Shown here: piece after piece, positions 1 through 8,560 of the stretch | How positions within the stretch are numbered: the stretch's first letter is position 1 | How the letters are laid out: each line of letters opens with the position of its first letter | Origin: Diphasiastrum complanatum | Lineage: Eukaryota > Streptophyta > Lycopodiopsida > Lycopodiales > Lycopodiaceae | Reading direction: 5' to 3' | Assembly: GCA_029204225.1 (NCBI GenBank) | Contig: MU836333.1 | Location: 1-30,334 of the forward strand | DNA: 30,334 nt | Position numbers and translations under genes: made by a program | The notes under the pieces: model-generated | What the model saw: the letters and a program-made list of their open reading frames with translations, nothing else | What the model was told of the DNA's origin: nothing | The model's database searches: none

Positions 1-335
1 GAGACTAGGCGAGGTCACCTATGAACTAGAACTCCCACACAGCAGTAAGGTTTTTCCAGTCTTTCATGTAAGTCAGTTACGAAAAGCCTTAACCAGATCA
101 GATAATCTGGTAGGGGGACAGTGTTCTAGTTCTCACCCATTGGATCCTCAACAACCTCCACATGAACCAGAGGAGATTCTTGATAGTAGAGAGAACGCAG
201 ACTCGTCATACTCTATACCGAGAATATCTGGTTAAGTGGAATGATCAGCCTGTTGAGAATGCCACTTGGGAAAGAGGCAGCGTCCTTCGCAAGATTTTTC
301 CAGACTTTGTCTTAGAGGACCAAGACGGTTCTTAA
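1..335 (+). pseudogene. Ty3/gypsy chromovirus integrase C-terminus with chromodomain (pol tail, frameshifted)
   Basis: This is the last part of a gypsy pol polyprotein, entering from outside the window. From base 2 the frame reads a typical integrase tail (VTYELELP, then FPVFHVSQLRKAL). A +1 shift near 200-210 leads into a chromodomain whose core reads YREYLVKWNDQP followed by ATWE, ending at a TAA at 333-335. In chromoviruses the chromodomain steers integration toward marked chromatin. The two halves lie in different frames, so at least one base has been lost or gained near 205 and the copy is dead. The stop codon is followed at once by a polypurine tract and an LTR start, the expected 3' end of such an element. 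Family assignment is confident; the clade within chromoviruses is not determined. Confidence 0.88.
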
Positions 336-345
336 GGGAAGGGAG
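336..345 (+). other. Polypurine tract of the gypsy element
   Basis: The purine run GGGAAGGGAG sits directly between the pol stop codon and the LTR start TGTTACGAG. This is where plus-strand DNA synthesis is primed in LTR elements, and it fixes the LTR boundary at 346. Confidence 0.8.
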
Positions 346-703
346 TGTTACGAGCTCGTAACCAGTGCCGAACCCTAGGGAACACAGATAGGTCAGATAC
401 CACAGTCAGGGTCGTGTCCAGTGTACATGACCAACAGGGCAAGACAGTGTGAGTAGTGTGCCCCAGCACGGTCCATAGCCATGGCGGGCCTAACACAGCC
501 TAGGGACCCTGTCAGCAGGATAGGGCCCCCAGTTGGGTCCCGACGTGCAGTCGACCACGTCAGTGCCACGTGGCCGACACTTGGCAGTTGCATGCTACCA
601 GTCCTCACACTGGGCTAGGAGGGGCTTACTCTTTATCAGGAAGTAGGCAAGGTTGGGTGGATCAGTTAGTGTTTGCCCCTACTGTGGTGTTAGGATCTAT
701 TAC
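346..703 (+). mobile_element. Truncated gypsy 3' LTR
   Basis: The LTR begins TGTTACGAG right after the polypurine tract and runs until sequence changes abruptly to copia integrase near 700-705. A diverged relative lies near 7945-8560. Shared blocks include CCAACAGGGC, a CCTAR-AGGGACC block, and a stretch around 601-690 with the word GGGTGGATCAG and a following CCC-TA-TGTGGT. No LTR terminus (CA) or target duplication is seen, so the LTR was cut by recombination rather than ending naturally. It is richer in GC than the copia elements nearby. Confidence 0.75.
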
Positions 704-1140
704 AGGTATCCATCATCAAATGACAACCCCTTACACACCTCAACAAAATGGTGTTGCCGAAAGAAAGAATCGCACTATTATGGAGATGGCTCGATGCATG
801 CTCAAGGCAAAGGGCCTACCTCACAAGTTTTGGGCTGAAGCAATTATAACGGCGGCTTACATTAGTAATCGATGCCCTACTAAAGCCTTGAAGGTATTAA
901 CTCCTTATGAAGTTTGGTATGGTAAGAAGCCTACTATTTCTCACTTACGCATCTTCGGTTGCACGGCTTATGCTTTCATTCTCGATAAGCTAAGAACCAA
1001 GCTTGACGACAAGGGAGTTAAATGCATATTTGTTGGCTATAGTATCGAAAGCAAGGGCTATAGGTTGTTTAATATGGATACTAATAAAATCATAGTGAGT
1101 CATGATGTTCATTTTGATGAAAAGACCTCCTATGATGTTG
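704..1140 (+). pseudogene. Ty1/copia integrase fragment (catalytic Glu region and C-terminal part)
   Basis: Copia integrase begins mid-domain. The TPYTPQQNGVAERKNRT block carries the catalytic glutamate of the DDE triad, followed by FWAEAI, the TPYEVWYGKKP block, FGCTAYAF and KCIFVGYS, the usual order of the copia integrase C-terminal region. It ends around HFDE and then loses similarity; the frame continues to a stop at 1176-1178. The first two catalytic aspartates, protease, gag, RT and LTRs are absent. The open frame extends back to 570 only because the gypsy LTR upstream happens to be open in the same frame, so the apparent 202-residue protein is a chimera. The fragment is uninterrupted over about 145 codons, suggesting a fairly recent source. 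Confidence 0.9.
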
Positions 1141-1395
1141 CGCCCACCTCATGTCATGAAAGGGGACTTCGCCCATGATGCATATCTTGAAATATTTCCA
1201 AATCTGGTTTTTGCCATCTAATGAAGACACCTAGACTTTCCATGCATGTAAAGGAGGTGCTTGCCTCACAAGGGATTTGGAGGACCCACGCCCTCCCTCT
1301 CTCTCGCTAGCAATTCATTTCTTCTTCTAACTTTTGAGTTTGTGAGGTGCTTATGCAATTCTCCTTGTATGTGATGTTTTTCATAGCTATGTTTC
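1141..1395. other. Unassigned spacer between two copia fragments
   Basis: About 255 bases link the plus-strand integrase fragment to the minus-strand RT fragment. I see a pyrimidine-rich stretch (CCCTCCCTCTCTCTCGC, about 1289-1305) but no gene, LTR end or PBS. It is likely filler or an unrecognised element remnant. Confidence 0.4.
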
Positions 1396-2037
1396 TCAAG
1401 ATTTCATAGTTGATCTAGTATTGAAGTTAAGATACTCCATTGCTTGCAAATCATCACAAGGTGACTGCTTCAAACCATATAAGGTCTTCTTAAGCCTGCA
1501 TACCATAGTTTCCTTGCCCTTAGCCTCAAAACCTTGTGGCTGTTCCATGTAGACTTCTTCAGCCAACTGTCCATTGAGAAAAGCACTCTTCACGTCCATT
1601 TGGTGGACCTCCCAACCAAAAAATGCAGCCAATGCTAAAACCAACCTGATAGATGTCATCTTAGCTACCGGTGCAAACGTCTCATCATAGTCCAAGCCTT
1701 CCTTCTGTGCATAGCCTTTAGCAACCAGCCTTGCCTTATGCTTTTCGATGCTCCCATCCGATTTGTATTTGGTCATGTAGACCCACTTACAACCAATAGG
1801 ACGCTTCCCGTTTGGTAACTTCACCAAATCCCATGTATCATTCTTGAGAATGGAGTCGTACGCCTCTTGCATAGCATGTTGCCATACATTCTCATCTGCT
1901 GCCTCAATGAATGCATGCGGATCTTGTGAATCCAAAATAGTATTCATAAGTGCATAGTTTTGTCTCTGGTGTTCATGCTGCTGGGCTTGCCTTTGAGACC
2001 TCCTAGCTCCTGGATTGCTGCTCTCTCCCTCATCCAA
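1396..2037 (-). pseudogene. Copia A reverse transcriptase, N-terminal half
   Basis: The frame shows the copia RT start region: WDLVKLPNGKRPIGCKWVY, then KARLVAKGYAQ, YDETFAPVAKM, and motif A MDVKSAFLNG with its catalytic aspartate intact, followed by EEVYMEQPQGF and LYGLKQS. Similarity ends right after LKQSP (about 1466-1475); the last ~20 residues to the stop look unrelated. The YVDD catalytic motif and all RNase H are absent, so the product cannot be active. The upstream residues (NPGARRSQR) belong to the integrase-RT linker, and the join to the linker frame overlaps by eight bases at 2030-2037, implying a frameshift there. Confidence 0.9.
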
Positions 2038-3064
2038 TTATCAAACCATCCTGCACAGTTTGCCAATACCACTTGGGAAACTTCTTCCTTGCAGTTGGTG
2101 ATGGAGATGGTGAATAGGACTCAACAGATTTGCCCCTTTCCTTCCGCTTCCTAGTCTCCTCGGATTCTTCCTCTTGATCACTCATATGATCATCCTGAGG
2201 CTCCCCAATATATGGATGTGGATCATCAAGTATTGGCACAAATTCACTTGTACCATCTCCTCTATAGGAGGCGTTTGATCTTCTTCAAAGATCACATCTC
2301 GACTTATGATCCTCTTCTTGTTGGTAAGATCGTAAAGTCGGTAAGCTTTGCTTTCTTCACTGTATCACAAGAAAATACACTTTGCTGATTTTGCATCCAG
2401 CTTCTTCCTGTTATCCTTGGGAATATGGGCATAGGCCGTACAACCAAAAGCGCCCACCTTGGGCCTGATGCCGCTAAATGCCTCTTCTGGAGTCTTGACT
2501 TCCACAGCTTTTGTTGGACTTCTATTCAACAGAAACACTGTTGTGTGCATTGCCTCGCCCTAAAAAGAGTTGGGCAACCCCTTTGCCTTGAGCATGCACC
2601 TTGCACACTCCACAATAGTTCGGTTCTTTCTCTCTGCTACGCCGTTTTGCTGAGGGGTATGAGGAGCTGTAAGCTGCCTTTTGATCCCATTGGCCTTGCA
2701 GAATTCCACAAATTCTGTCTTAATGAACTCTCCACCACCGTCTGACCTGAGCATCTTTATCTTCTTTCCTGAATGTTCTTCTACCAAAGCTTTGAAATTC
2801 AGGAAGTACTTGAATGCTTCAGATTTTAACTTCAAGAAATAAATCCAAATCTTGCTTGAGAAGTCATCAATTAAGGTTATAAAGTAATATGCCCCTCTGC
2901 AGATTTGGTTTGGGTTGGCCCCACAAATCTAAATGTACCAAGTCAAGTATGTCTGCTGCCCTGGTGGTGCTCTCCTTGGGAAACTTATGTCTTTGCTGTT
3001 TTCCCATAGCGCAAGCCTCGCAAACTGAAGAGCTTGGCTTAACAACTGGAAGCCCCTCCACCAT
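2038..3064 (-). pseudogene. Copia A integrase and integrase-RT linker, multiply broken
   Basis: Reading leftward, 3064-2890 holds the end of the zinc-binding region (CEACAMGKQ) and the first catalytic aspartate block (DLVHLDLWG). A one-base frameshift near 2895 separates this from 2835-2560, which holds the second aspartate (MLRSDGGGEF) and the glutamate block (TPQQNGVAERKNRT). An in-frame TAG at about 2557-2559 falls where this family has tryptophan. The frame resumes at 2550 with LLNRSPTKA and FGCTAYAH, then meets another stop near 2365. The rest to about 2038 is an acidic linker (EEESEETRKRKERGK). Each DDE residue is visible, but no single frame spans them. Confidence 0.87.
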
Positions 3065-3070
3065 ATGATG

Positions 3071-3610
3071 CTAGTTCAACACCTGCATGCTTTGGTAGCC
3101 AAGATGTCCATACCTCTCATGCCACAATCTATCCACATCACTTCCATGTTGACTAGGGATAGAAGTGTACAACATGTATAGATTATCTTCCTGCAATCCT
3201 TTGGCCACAACCTTCATATTATCACTCAAGTCCAACACAAGACAAGAAGTAGCATCAAATTCTACTTTCATATTTTGTTGAGTGATAGCTCCTACTGAAA
3301 GAAGATTTTTAGCAAGTCCTGGTACATATAAGACATTCTTAATGACTTTGACTTCTCGTGATGGAAGCTTTACAGGTACTGTGCCCTTTCCCTTGACCTT
3401 GTGTGTTGAGTTGTCACCTAGGCACACCTCTTGCCCATGATAAATCCCCACAAAGGTATCAAACCAATCCCTATGAGGGGTCATGTGCTTGGAAGCACCC
3501 GAGTCAATGTACCAACCACCTGTTGTAGCTTGTGAGGCCAATGCAACAGAGAATAACTCAGCTTGCCTTATGTCACTCTGCTCCTCTCTTGCAACACTCT
3601 CAACAACATT
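3071..3610 (-). pseudogene. Copia A protease and GAG-pre-integrase domain
   Basis: The frame contains the aspartic protease motif WYIDSGASKHM (active-site Asp in DSGA), VCLGDNSTHKVKG, then NVLYVPGLAKNLLSVG, the standard protease-to-pre-integrase path of copia. It continues into WHERYGHLGYQSM, the start of the HHCC zinc-binding region. An in-frame TAG at 3071-3073 separates this from the following integrase segment, which is in the same frame. The open frame extends rightward to 3862, but that part is out-of-frame with gag and is not coding. A frameshift near 3600-3615 disconnects protease from the upstream gag. Confidence 0.88.
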
Positions 3611-3938
3611 TCTGCTTCTTTGTGCCCTTCTTTTGCTCTGCAAGCTTCTTCCTGCACTCAAAAGCAAAGTGTCCATATTGACCACAGTAATTGCAGTTTC
3701 CCTTCCTTCGAGGTGTGGAAGAAGTATTCGAGGAGGATTGTGCTTCTGACATTTGCAAGTTCTCCATTCCTTGCTCAAGTGTTTGTGGCGCTTCTTTGTT
3801 CTTGCCTTTACCTTTCTTCTTATCCTTGGCTGGATTTTGCTTCTTCTTAGAAGCAAAGACATGCTTTTGGAAATCTTCCCTCTTGGAGAGATTAACTCTA
3901 CTCATCTCCTCCTGTAACAAGAGACCATAGACTTCTTC
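3600..3938 (-). pseudogene. Copia A gag C-terminal part with zinc knuckle
   Basis: A basic stretch (SKKKQNPAKDKKKGKGKNK) precedes a CCHC zinc knuckle, CNYCGQYGHFAFEC (about 3655-3697), which binds RNA in copia nucleocapsid. The frame ends with KKGTKKQKCC at 3600. It follows the N-terminal gag with a frameshift at about 3938 and joins protease through a further frameshift near 3605. The order and content match ordinary copia gag. Confidence 0.87.
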
Positions 3939-4467
3939 ATAGGTAAGGGATCTTCTCTCTCACTGATATCATCATCACAAAGTTATGATAAGCACATGAC
4001 AAGCTATTCAGAACTATTGGCACCAAGTCTTTGTCAGCAAAAGACTCTCCAAGTACAGAAAGCTGATATCTAATATCCTGAATCTTAGTAAGATGATCAG
4101 TAACTGTTTCCCCTGTCTCCATTCTGAGAGTATACAACTTGTTCTTCAAGTAGAGAAACCTAGTTGTACTTGCTGTCGCATACAATGCACAAAGAATGTG
4201 CCATGCATCCACAGGCCCTTTGGCTGACCTGATTAGAGGAATTACATTATCCCTCACTGACATGTTGATGATCTTGTGTGCCTTTTCCCCTCTCTTGATA
4301 TAGTCCTTGAGTTCAAGTTTAGATGTTGGAACAGGCTCCTCACCTATCACAAGCTTCCAACATTCTTTGTCTTCAAGAATGTTCTTGATCTTGAATTTCC
4401 ATATGCTAAAGTTAGTGCCATCAAGCCGGCTGGCTTCACTCAGCATGCTCTCTGCAAGACTAGACAT
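3937..4467 (-). pseudogene. Copia A gag N-terminal part
   Basis: The best eukaryotic start is the ATG at 4465-4467 (MSSLAESMLSEASRLDG); the frame is open further up to 4515 but without ATG. It shows the copia gag signature FSIWKFKIKNILEDKECW, an AWHILCALYA block and LYTLRMETGETVTDHL. The reading frame ends at 3937-3939 just after the VREKIPYL block, where related gags continue, so the stop comes from a frameshift. About 177 codons are open, the best-preserved gag N-terminus in the window. Confidence 0.88.
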
Positions 4468-4876
4468 AGCTGGATAGAAATAAAACACAAAAAGCAAACT
4501 GGGGTTTTCACCCAACTAGGGTATGCAGCCACTTGCTCAATAACCCTGAGCTTTTGGATTTGAAACTATCCTGCGGTATGGCTGTCCTAGCCCTTGTCCA
4601 AGATCCACTCAGAACTTTCACTGAAGTCTCCACTGTAGAAAGCGCCCTCCTACAATCCTGGCTGTCCAAAATGACTCAAATTTTTTTGTCCCAAATTAGA
4701 AACTTTTTGGCTCCCTGTACTCCCCTTGCCAACAGTACTCCAACCATGCAGATAGCACATAGATTAGATGCCCCTACAAAAAGTGCTCCCTCCTCAAAGG
4801 TAAGCTGTTTCCAGGAATGGCAGGAATGTGATCAAAACAGGTCCAAGCTTTCACCACACCACAGGCAACATAACCT
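4468..4876 (-). other. Untranslated leader of copia A
   Basis: This stretch lies between the PBS and the gag start. It has no recognisable domain and no persistent reading frame in the gag direction. Plus-strand open frames here are short and show no family likeness. Confidence 0.6.
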
Positions 4877-4888
4877 GCTCTGATACCA
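4877..4888 (-). other. Primer-binding site of copia A (tRNA-iMet type)
   Basis: The minus strand reads TGGTATCAGAGC, the plant initiator-methionine tRNA complement used by most copia elements. It abuts the LTR boundary at 4889. Confidence 0.93.
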
Positions 4889-5260
4889 TGACAAATTCCA
4901 AGGCCTAGCTATGGAGTATCATAACAGCATAGTAAGCACACTATGAAAGCTTGAAAAAACAAAAGCAAGAGAGAGAGGACTTCAAAGCTCACACAACTTG
5001 AATGATTATTCAAAGAGTAGTAGGGCGTGGAAACCCCTCCAAACTTTGGGCTACATTTAGCATGTAATGTATAGAGGTGGTGTCTTGCTAATTCTAGCTC
5101 TAGAATCCACATGGGTCCTCAACCTACTTGTTATTACCTGCCTAATTAGCACAAGTGGGGTGTACTATGTACATAGATGTTTTAACCCCATGTCTTATGC
5201 ACAACTTACAAGTTACAAGTATACAAGCCTTAAGGGGCAAAATAGGCATTTATTTCAACA
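4889..5260 (-). mobile_element. 5' LTR of copia A
   Basis: On the minus strand the 372-bp LTR starts TGTTGAAATAAATG at 5260 and ends at 4889 with CA directly before the PBS, giving the standard TG...CA termini. A TATA-like CTCTATACATT lies within it (about 5066-5076), a candidate pol II start. No second copy was found in the window because the element lost its 3' end. Confidence 0.82.
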
Positions 5261-5278
5261 GGGTGGTGGACTTAGGAC

Positions 5279-5419
5279 TGGTCAACATGACATGAGTCAT
5301 ATGCTCACTAGGACACTTGTGTAGTGTATGAGTGACATTGTCGGACGGCCAACATGACATGTGTCATATGCTCATTGGGACACTTGGTCCACTGTATGAG
5401 TGACACGTGTCAGACAGTC
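5279..5419. repeat. Tandem duplication, about 68 bp x 2
   Basis: Two adjacent copies start with CAACATGACATG-GTCATATG and share GACACTTG and GTATGAGTGACA, at about 5283-5348 and 5350-5419, differing at several positions. It lies just outside the copia A LTR. It could be part of an unrecognised U3 region or local slippage. Confidence 0.8.
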
Positions 5420-6280
5420 TACCTATTAGCTTGCCTCTATGTCAAGGTACAATTATTGTTTTGAAGGTGACCTTATTTTTGGTACGGCGACTAGAATGGC
5501 CCTACTTGTTGAGCTTCTTTTGCAAGAAGGTTATATAGAACCGTACATGAGAGACCTAGAAATGTTTACACTAGGTCACAAGAGTTTGGAAGGCTATAAA
5601 TAGCCTCCTTGTTGTCATTTGGTGGTTTTTTAGTTGTTAGTCTCCGTAGCTTGTTTGTAGGAGAGCTCACAATGGCCAATCTCCATTTAGCAAGGCTTGC
5701 AAGGCAGCCTAGTGTCATTTGTATTGTGATCTTTGTCGGCAAATCATCATAATTTGACCATTTCTGCATAATTGGTCTATTGTGGTTGATAGCTTGTGGA
5801 TATGTTGGTAATGATTGGCTGAAAAGAGTGCCCTCTGTAGAAAACAATAGCTCTTCTGAAGGTGATCGAATGCCATGTTTGCATAGTTCCCATTAAATGT
5901 GGCAAATGTGCAAACACAAAAGTTTGCAATTTAAATATTTGCAAGGGGAGGGGGGACGCTTGAAATGTTGCCCCTAAAAAAGCCCTAGTTTACAAACAAA
6001 ATTCTTCTTATAAATTTGTATGGGAACTTATACGAACAAAATGCGTCTCACAGGCTATGTTATACATAATTTAATGTACAAAATAGCCTTACAACTTACA
6101 CTAAATTCAAATTAACTTCACAACTTCATAACAATCAGTCATTAATCATCAAGCTACATGTAATGTTGTATTAGTGTACAAGGCCTAGGCTAAGACAAAC
6201 CTGAAAATTCCAAAGCATTTACTCATTTTTGACTCGAAATAGTGTGCTCACTTTTAACATTGAACCACCACAAATGTGTT
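5420..6280. other. Unassigned AT-rich region with a TATA-like palindrome
   Basis: No gene is recognised. At 5592-5605 the word GGCTATAAATAGCC combines a consensus plant TATA box with flanking inverted bases, downstream of the tandem duplication, and may be the promoter of an otherwise unrecognised LTR. The open frame at 5566-5847 on the minus strand shows no domain likeness. Confidence 0.4.
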
Positions 6281-6672
6281 CTGGCCAGAGAAACCCATTC
6301 CTAAGGTTTTTCCTTAGGAATGGGTATGCCATTCCTTAGAACGGTTTTCAAGAATGGGCTTCACCATACCTTTGGAAACGCTAGGATCGCGTGATGTCTG
6401 CCTCGATCAGATGGTAGCATTTTCTCAAATGTAACCAACATTCTCAAGAATGATATTTTCTGATTCGATTAACCCACAGCCTCACAGGAACAGGAACGAT
6501 CAGAGTCATCAAAGTCGGATCAGACAGAAACGGCAGATAGGAACAATCAGAATCTTTTTCTTAAGGAACCGTTGCTTTGGTAGTTTAGGAACGGTACGGA
6601 ACCGTACCCAGGAATGTGTTCCTAGGAACCGTTCCGTTCCGTTCCGTTCCTAGGAACTACGGTTCTGGCTAG
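6281..6672. mobile_element. Candidate MITE with imperfect terminal inverted repeats
   Basis: The left end (CTGGCCAGAGAAACCCATTC, about 6281-6300) is similar to the reverse complement of the right end (CTAGCCAGAACCG-AGTTCC, about 6645-6672), giving imperfect terminal inverted repeats of roughly 25 bases. The interior contains a perfect 13-bp hairpin (6294-6324), repeated GGAACGG/CCGTTCC words and a (CCGTT)n run near 6626-6650. There is no coding capacity. Size (about 390 bp), inverted ends and dense self-complementarity fit a non-autonomous DNA transposon, but I could not find a clean target-site duplication, so the superfamily is not assigned. Confidence 0.45.
6294..6324. repeat. Perfect 13-bp hairpin with T5 loop
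   Basis: CCCATTCCTAAGG (6294-6306) and its exact reverse complement (6312-6324) are separated by TTTTT. It is internal to the candidate MITE. Confidence 0.95.
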
Positions 6673-6884
6673 TGACTCAAGAGAGCAGTACATAACCATA
6701 TTTATATGAGGTTTTCTCATTAAAAGGACCTGGAGAAGTTGATAGAGTAGAAGCTGCAAATTTCTCATGTTTTCATGAATTTGGAGATAAGAGATTCGCA
6801 CAAAGGCATGTTGTTGTGGCACACACATACATTGGCATGGATGCTGTAACTGAATGTTGCCTTTTATCGCATTCTGCATCACAG

Positions 6885-7070
6885 GTATCTGGGGAAGATG
6901 AGTTGCAGCATGTTCTGAAGGAGTTACTGAGCGATCCTGTATTCTTAAAGAGAAGGCAAGAAGCTGCAAAATATGCTTTAACCTGTGCTGCTGTTGGAGT
7001 TGTTGAGACTGTTTGGAAACTTTTAGAACAGTATGTGTTACGATCTGTATTCTCCCCTGCTCTTGTCTAA
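6885..7070 (+). pseudogene. Exon-like segment resembling the C-terminus of plant Kdo transferase (KDTA/WaaA-like)
   Basis: A 61-codon stretch starts right after a good splice acceptor (TTCTGCATCACAG, AG at 6883-6884) and ends at TAA 7068-7070. It reads VSGEDELQHVLKELLSDP, then RRQEAAKYAL and GVVETVWKLLEQYVL. The pattern of a VSG-ELE start, an A-rich helix and a G-V-VW-LL ending resembles the C-terminus I recall for plant mitochondrial Kdo transferases (GT30), enzymes that transfer Kdo to lipid A-type acceptors. No other exon is visible: the preceding 200 bases have no matching glycosyltransferase motifs, and upstream lies a MITE and copia DNA. It may be a true terminal exon of a gene with long introns or a stranded fragment. 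Identity is from memory of the family pattern and only moderately sure. Confidence 0.42.
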
Positions 7071-7944
7071 AGCTTGATCTATAAGCAGATTTTATGTTAG
7101 ACATGTCAAAGAGGTCGGACCACAAGAATGCAAATCTTATGATGACTCTAATAATGAGAAGCATGATTCATAATGCTTGGCCTGTCCAGCAGGTTGGCTT
7201 AGCGTTCTTTGAAGCATACTGAAGATAAAGTTTTCAAAAGTTTGCATGTCCTCTGAGCTAAGGTGTTAGTTATTTTACAAAGTGCCATATGCTCACTCAC
7301 ATGACTAGGTATATTTTGGTCACCTCACATTGGCCTAGCCACAACTAGCTGTGCAATTTATAGAGAACGCCAGAAAGGTTTCCTTAGTGGAAAGTTTCTT
7401 GCTTAAAGTTTTTACTTGATGATTCAACTTGGTTCAGACTCCAGAGACCATACTTTACTTTATTCCACATATCCAACAGGTTTTAAGGGCATCCTGATTC
7501 GATACAAGAAATATCAAAAAGAAAATCAGGAATTAGTACAACTTAGACATTCTAAATGCTTGAGTGCACTCATATATTTGCTATCTGTTCATTGATACTA
7601 TATAATTATGGACTATTACAAACACGTCTATTACAAACCTTTGCAAAGATGCATAGAATCAATGAAGACTTATTATGTCTTCAGTACGGAGAGCTTTGAA
7701 TTCAAGTATAACTGTCATAATGGAGTTCAGAAAAATCAGATCAGCTTGTGGTGGACCTGAATATTACGAGTTCACTTCAGTACAAATCACTTATTTTTAT
7801 CATCGAATTTTTTTTCTGAGAAAATGTGTCATTAAGTATACAAACAAAAGCTTGTTCTTGTCCTCCAAAGATCTCTTAAAAAAACAATGCCTAGTTTGAG
7901 GGCAAATTACACCTGGCAAAGTTGTGTGATTTATGTTATTCAGA
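7071..7944. other. Non-coding sequence downstream of the exon-like segment
   Basis: No gene, LTR end or PBS is recognised. If the upstream segment is a real terminal exon, the first few hundred bases could be its 3' UTR. Short open frames (for example 7675-7899) have no family likeness. Confidence 0.4.
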
Positions 7945-8560
7945 CAACACGTCCAACAGGGCTGGACACTGTGAGTCACATGCGTATGCGTATGAACCCG
8001 ACATTGGGCTAGAGATCCATGGGGTTGGTACTATAGTTGTTACGGCCTAACTTAGGGACCTATCAATGATAAGGTCCTAAGTCAGGTACTGACATGCATA
8101 CAGAAGTTAGGTGTCCTGTGACACTGGCAGTGGTGTCAGTATACATGTCACCATGGATGCCATCAGTCTTACATTGGGCTAGTTGGGGCATTCTCTGTAA
8201 TAGAAGAATGCAATGGCTGGGTGGATCAGACTATGCTGGCCCTATTGTGGTTCCTAGGCATCTAACACTAGTTTCAGCTATCTTCATATGCATTCAATGC
8301 ACTTGTAGCATTCTTTCAACTGAAAATTCAGCAAACTATTGTCTCCAAAATCAGCATATTGTTAGCAAATCATGTGGATGGGATTCAGTGCTGACAGCAG
8401 CAGATCACTCCACCCATTTCTCAGGCAACTGTGGGGTGCAAACCTTCTTGAAATCAATAGTATATACGAGGATATGCACAGTCAAAGAAAAAGGTGTTAT
8501 GGTCAAAGAAAAAAAAAAACTTAAAGTTCTATGACTAAACTAAGCAAAGCAGGGTATGCA
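7945..8560 (+). mobile_element. Old gypsy LTR remnant related to the LTR at 346
   Basis: Blocks match the LTR at 346-703 in order: GTCCAACAGGGC with a following AC-GTGAGT, CCTAAC-TAGGGACC, GTGTCAG, then ATGC-A-CAGTC-ACA-TGGGCTAG and GGGTGGATCAG with a CCCTA-TGTGGT tail. The copy is diverged and extends beyond the point where the other copy is cut, so it shows sequence from the LTR's far side (to about 8560). Boundaries are approximate. No internal region flanks it on either side, so it may be a solo LTR. The 146-codon open frame within it (8094-8534) is a by-product. Confidence 0.6.

Larger units (their letters stand above)
1396..5260 (-). mobile_element. Copia element A, minus strand, 3'-truncated
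   Basis: Reading leftward from 5260, the order is 5' LTR (4889-5260), PBS, leader, gag, zinc knuckle, protease, pre-integrase, integrase and RT. This gene order (protease-integrase-RT) defines Ty1/copia. The element stops abruptly in RT near 1470, so the YVDD motif, RNase H, polypurine tract and 3' LTR are missing. The coding region carries several frameshifts and stops listed in the part entries. The five bases outside the LTR are GGGTG; the matching target duplication cannot be tested because the other end is gone. Confidence 0.9.

Noticed and set aside
393-608. Minus-strand open frame in the gypsy LTR
   Set aside because: LTR sequence without coding likeness.
6622-7164. 180-codon minus-strand open frame
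   Set aside because: Spans the candidate MITE end and is antisense to the exon-like segment; no recognisable motif.
8094-8534. 146-codon plus-strand open frame
   Set aside because: Overlaps the gypsy LTR remnant, shows no domain, and is best explained as chance.
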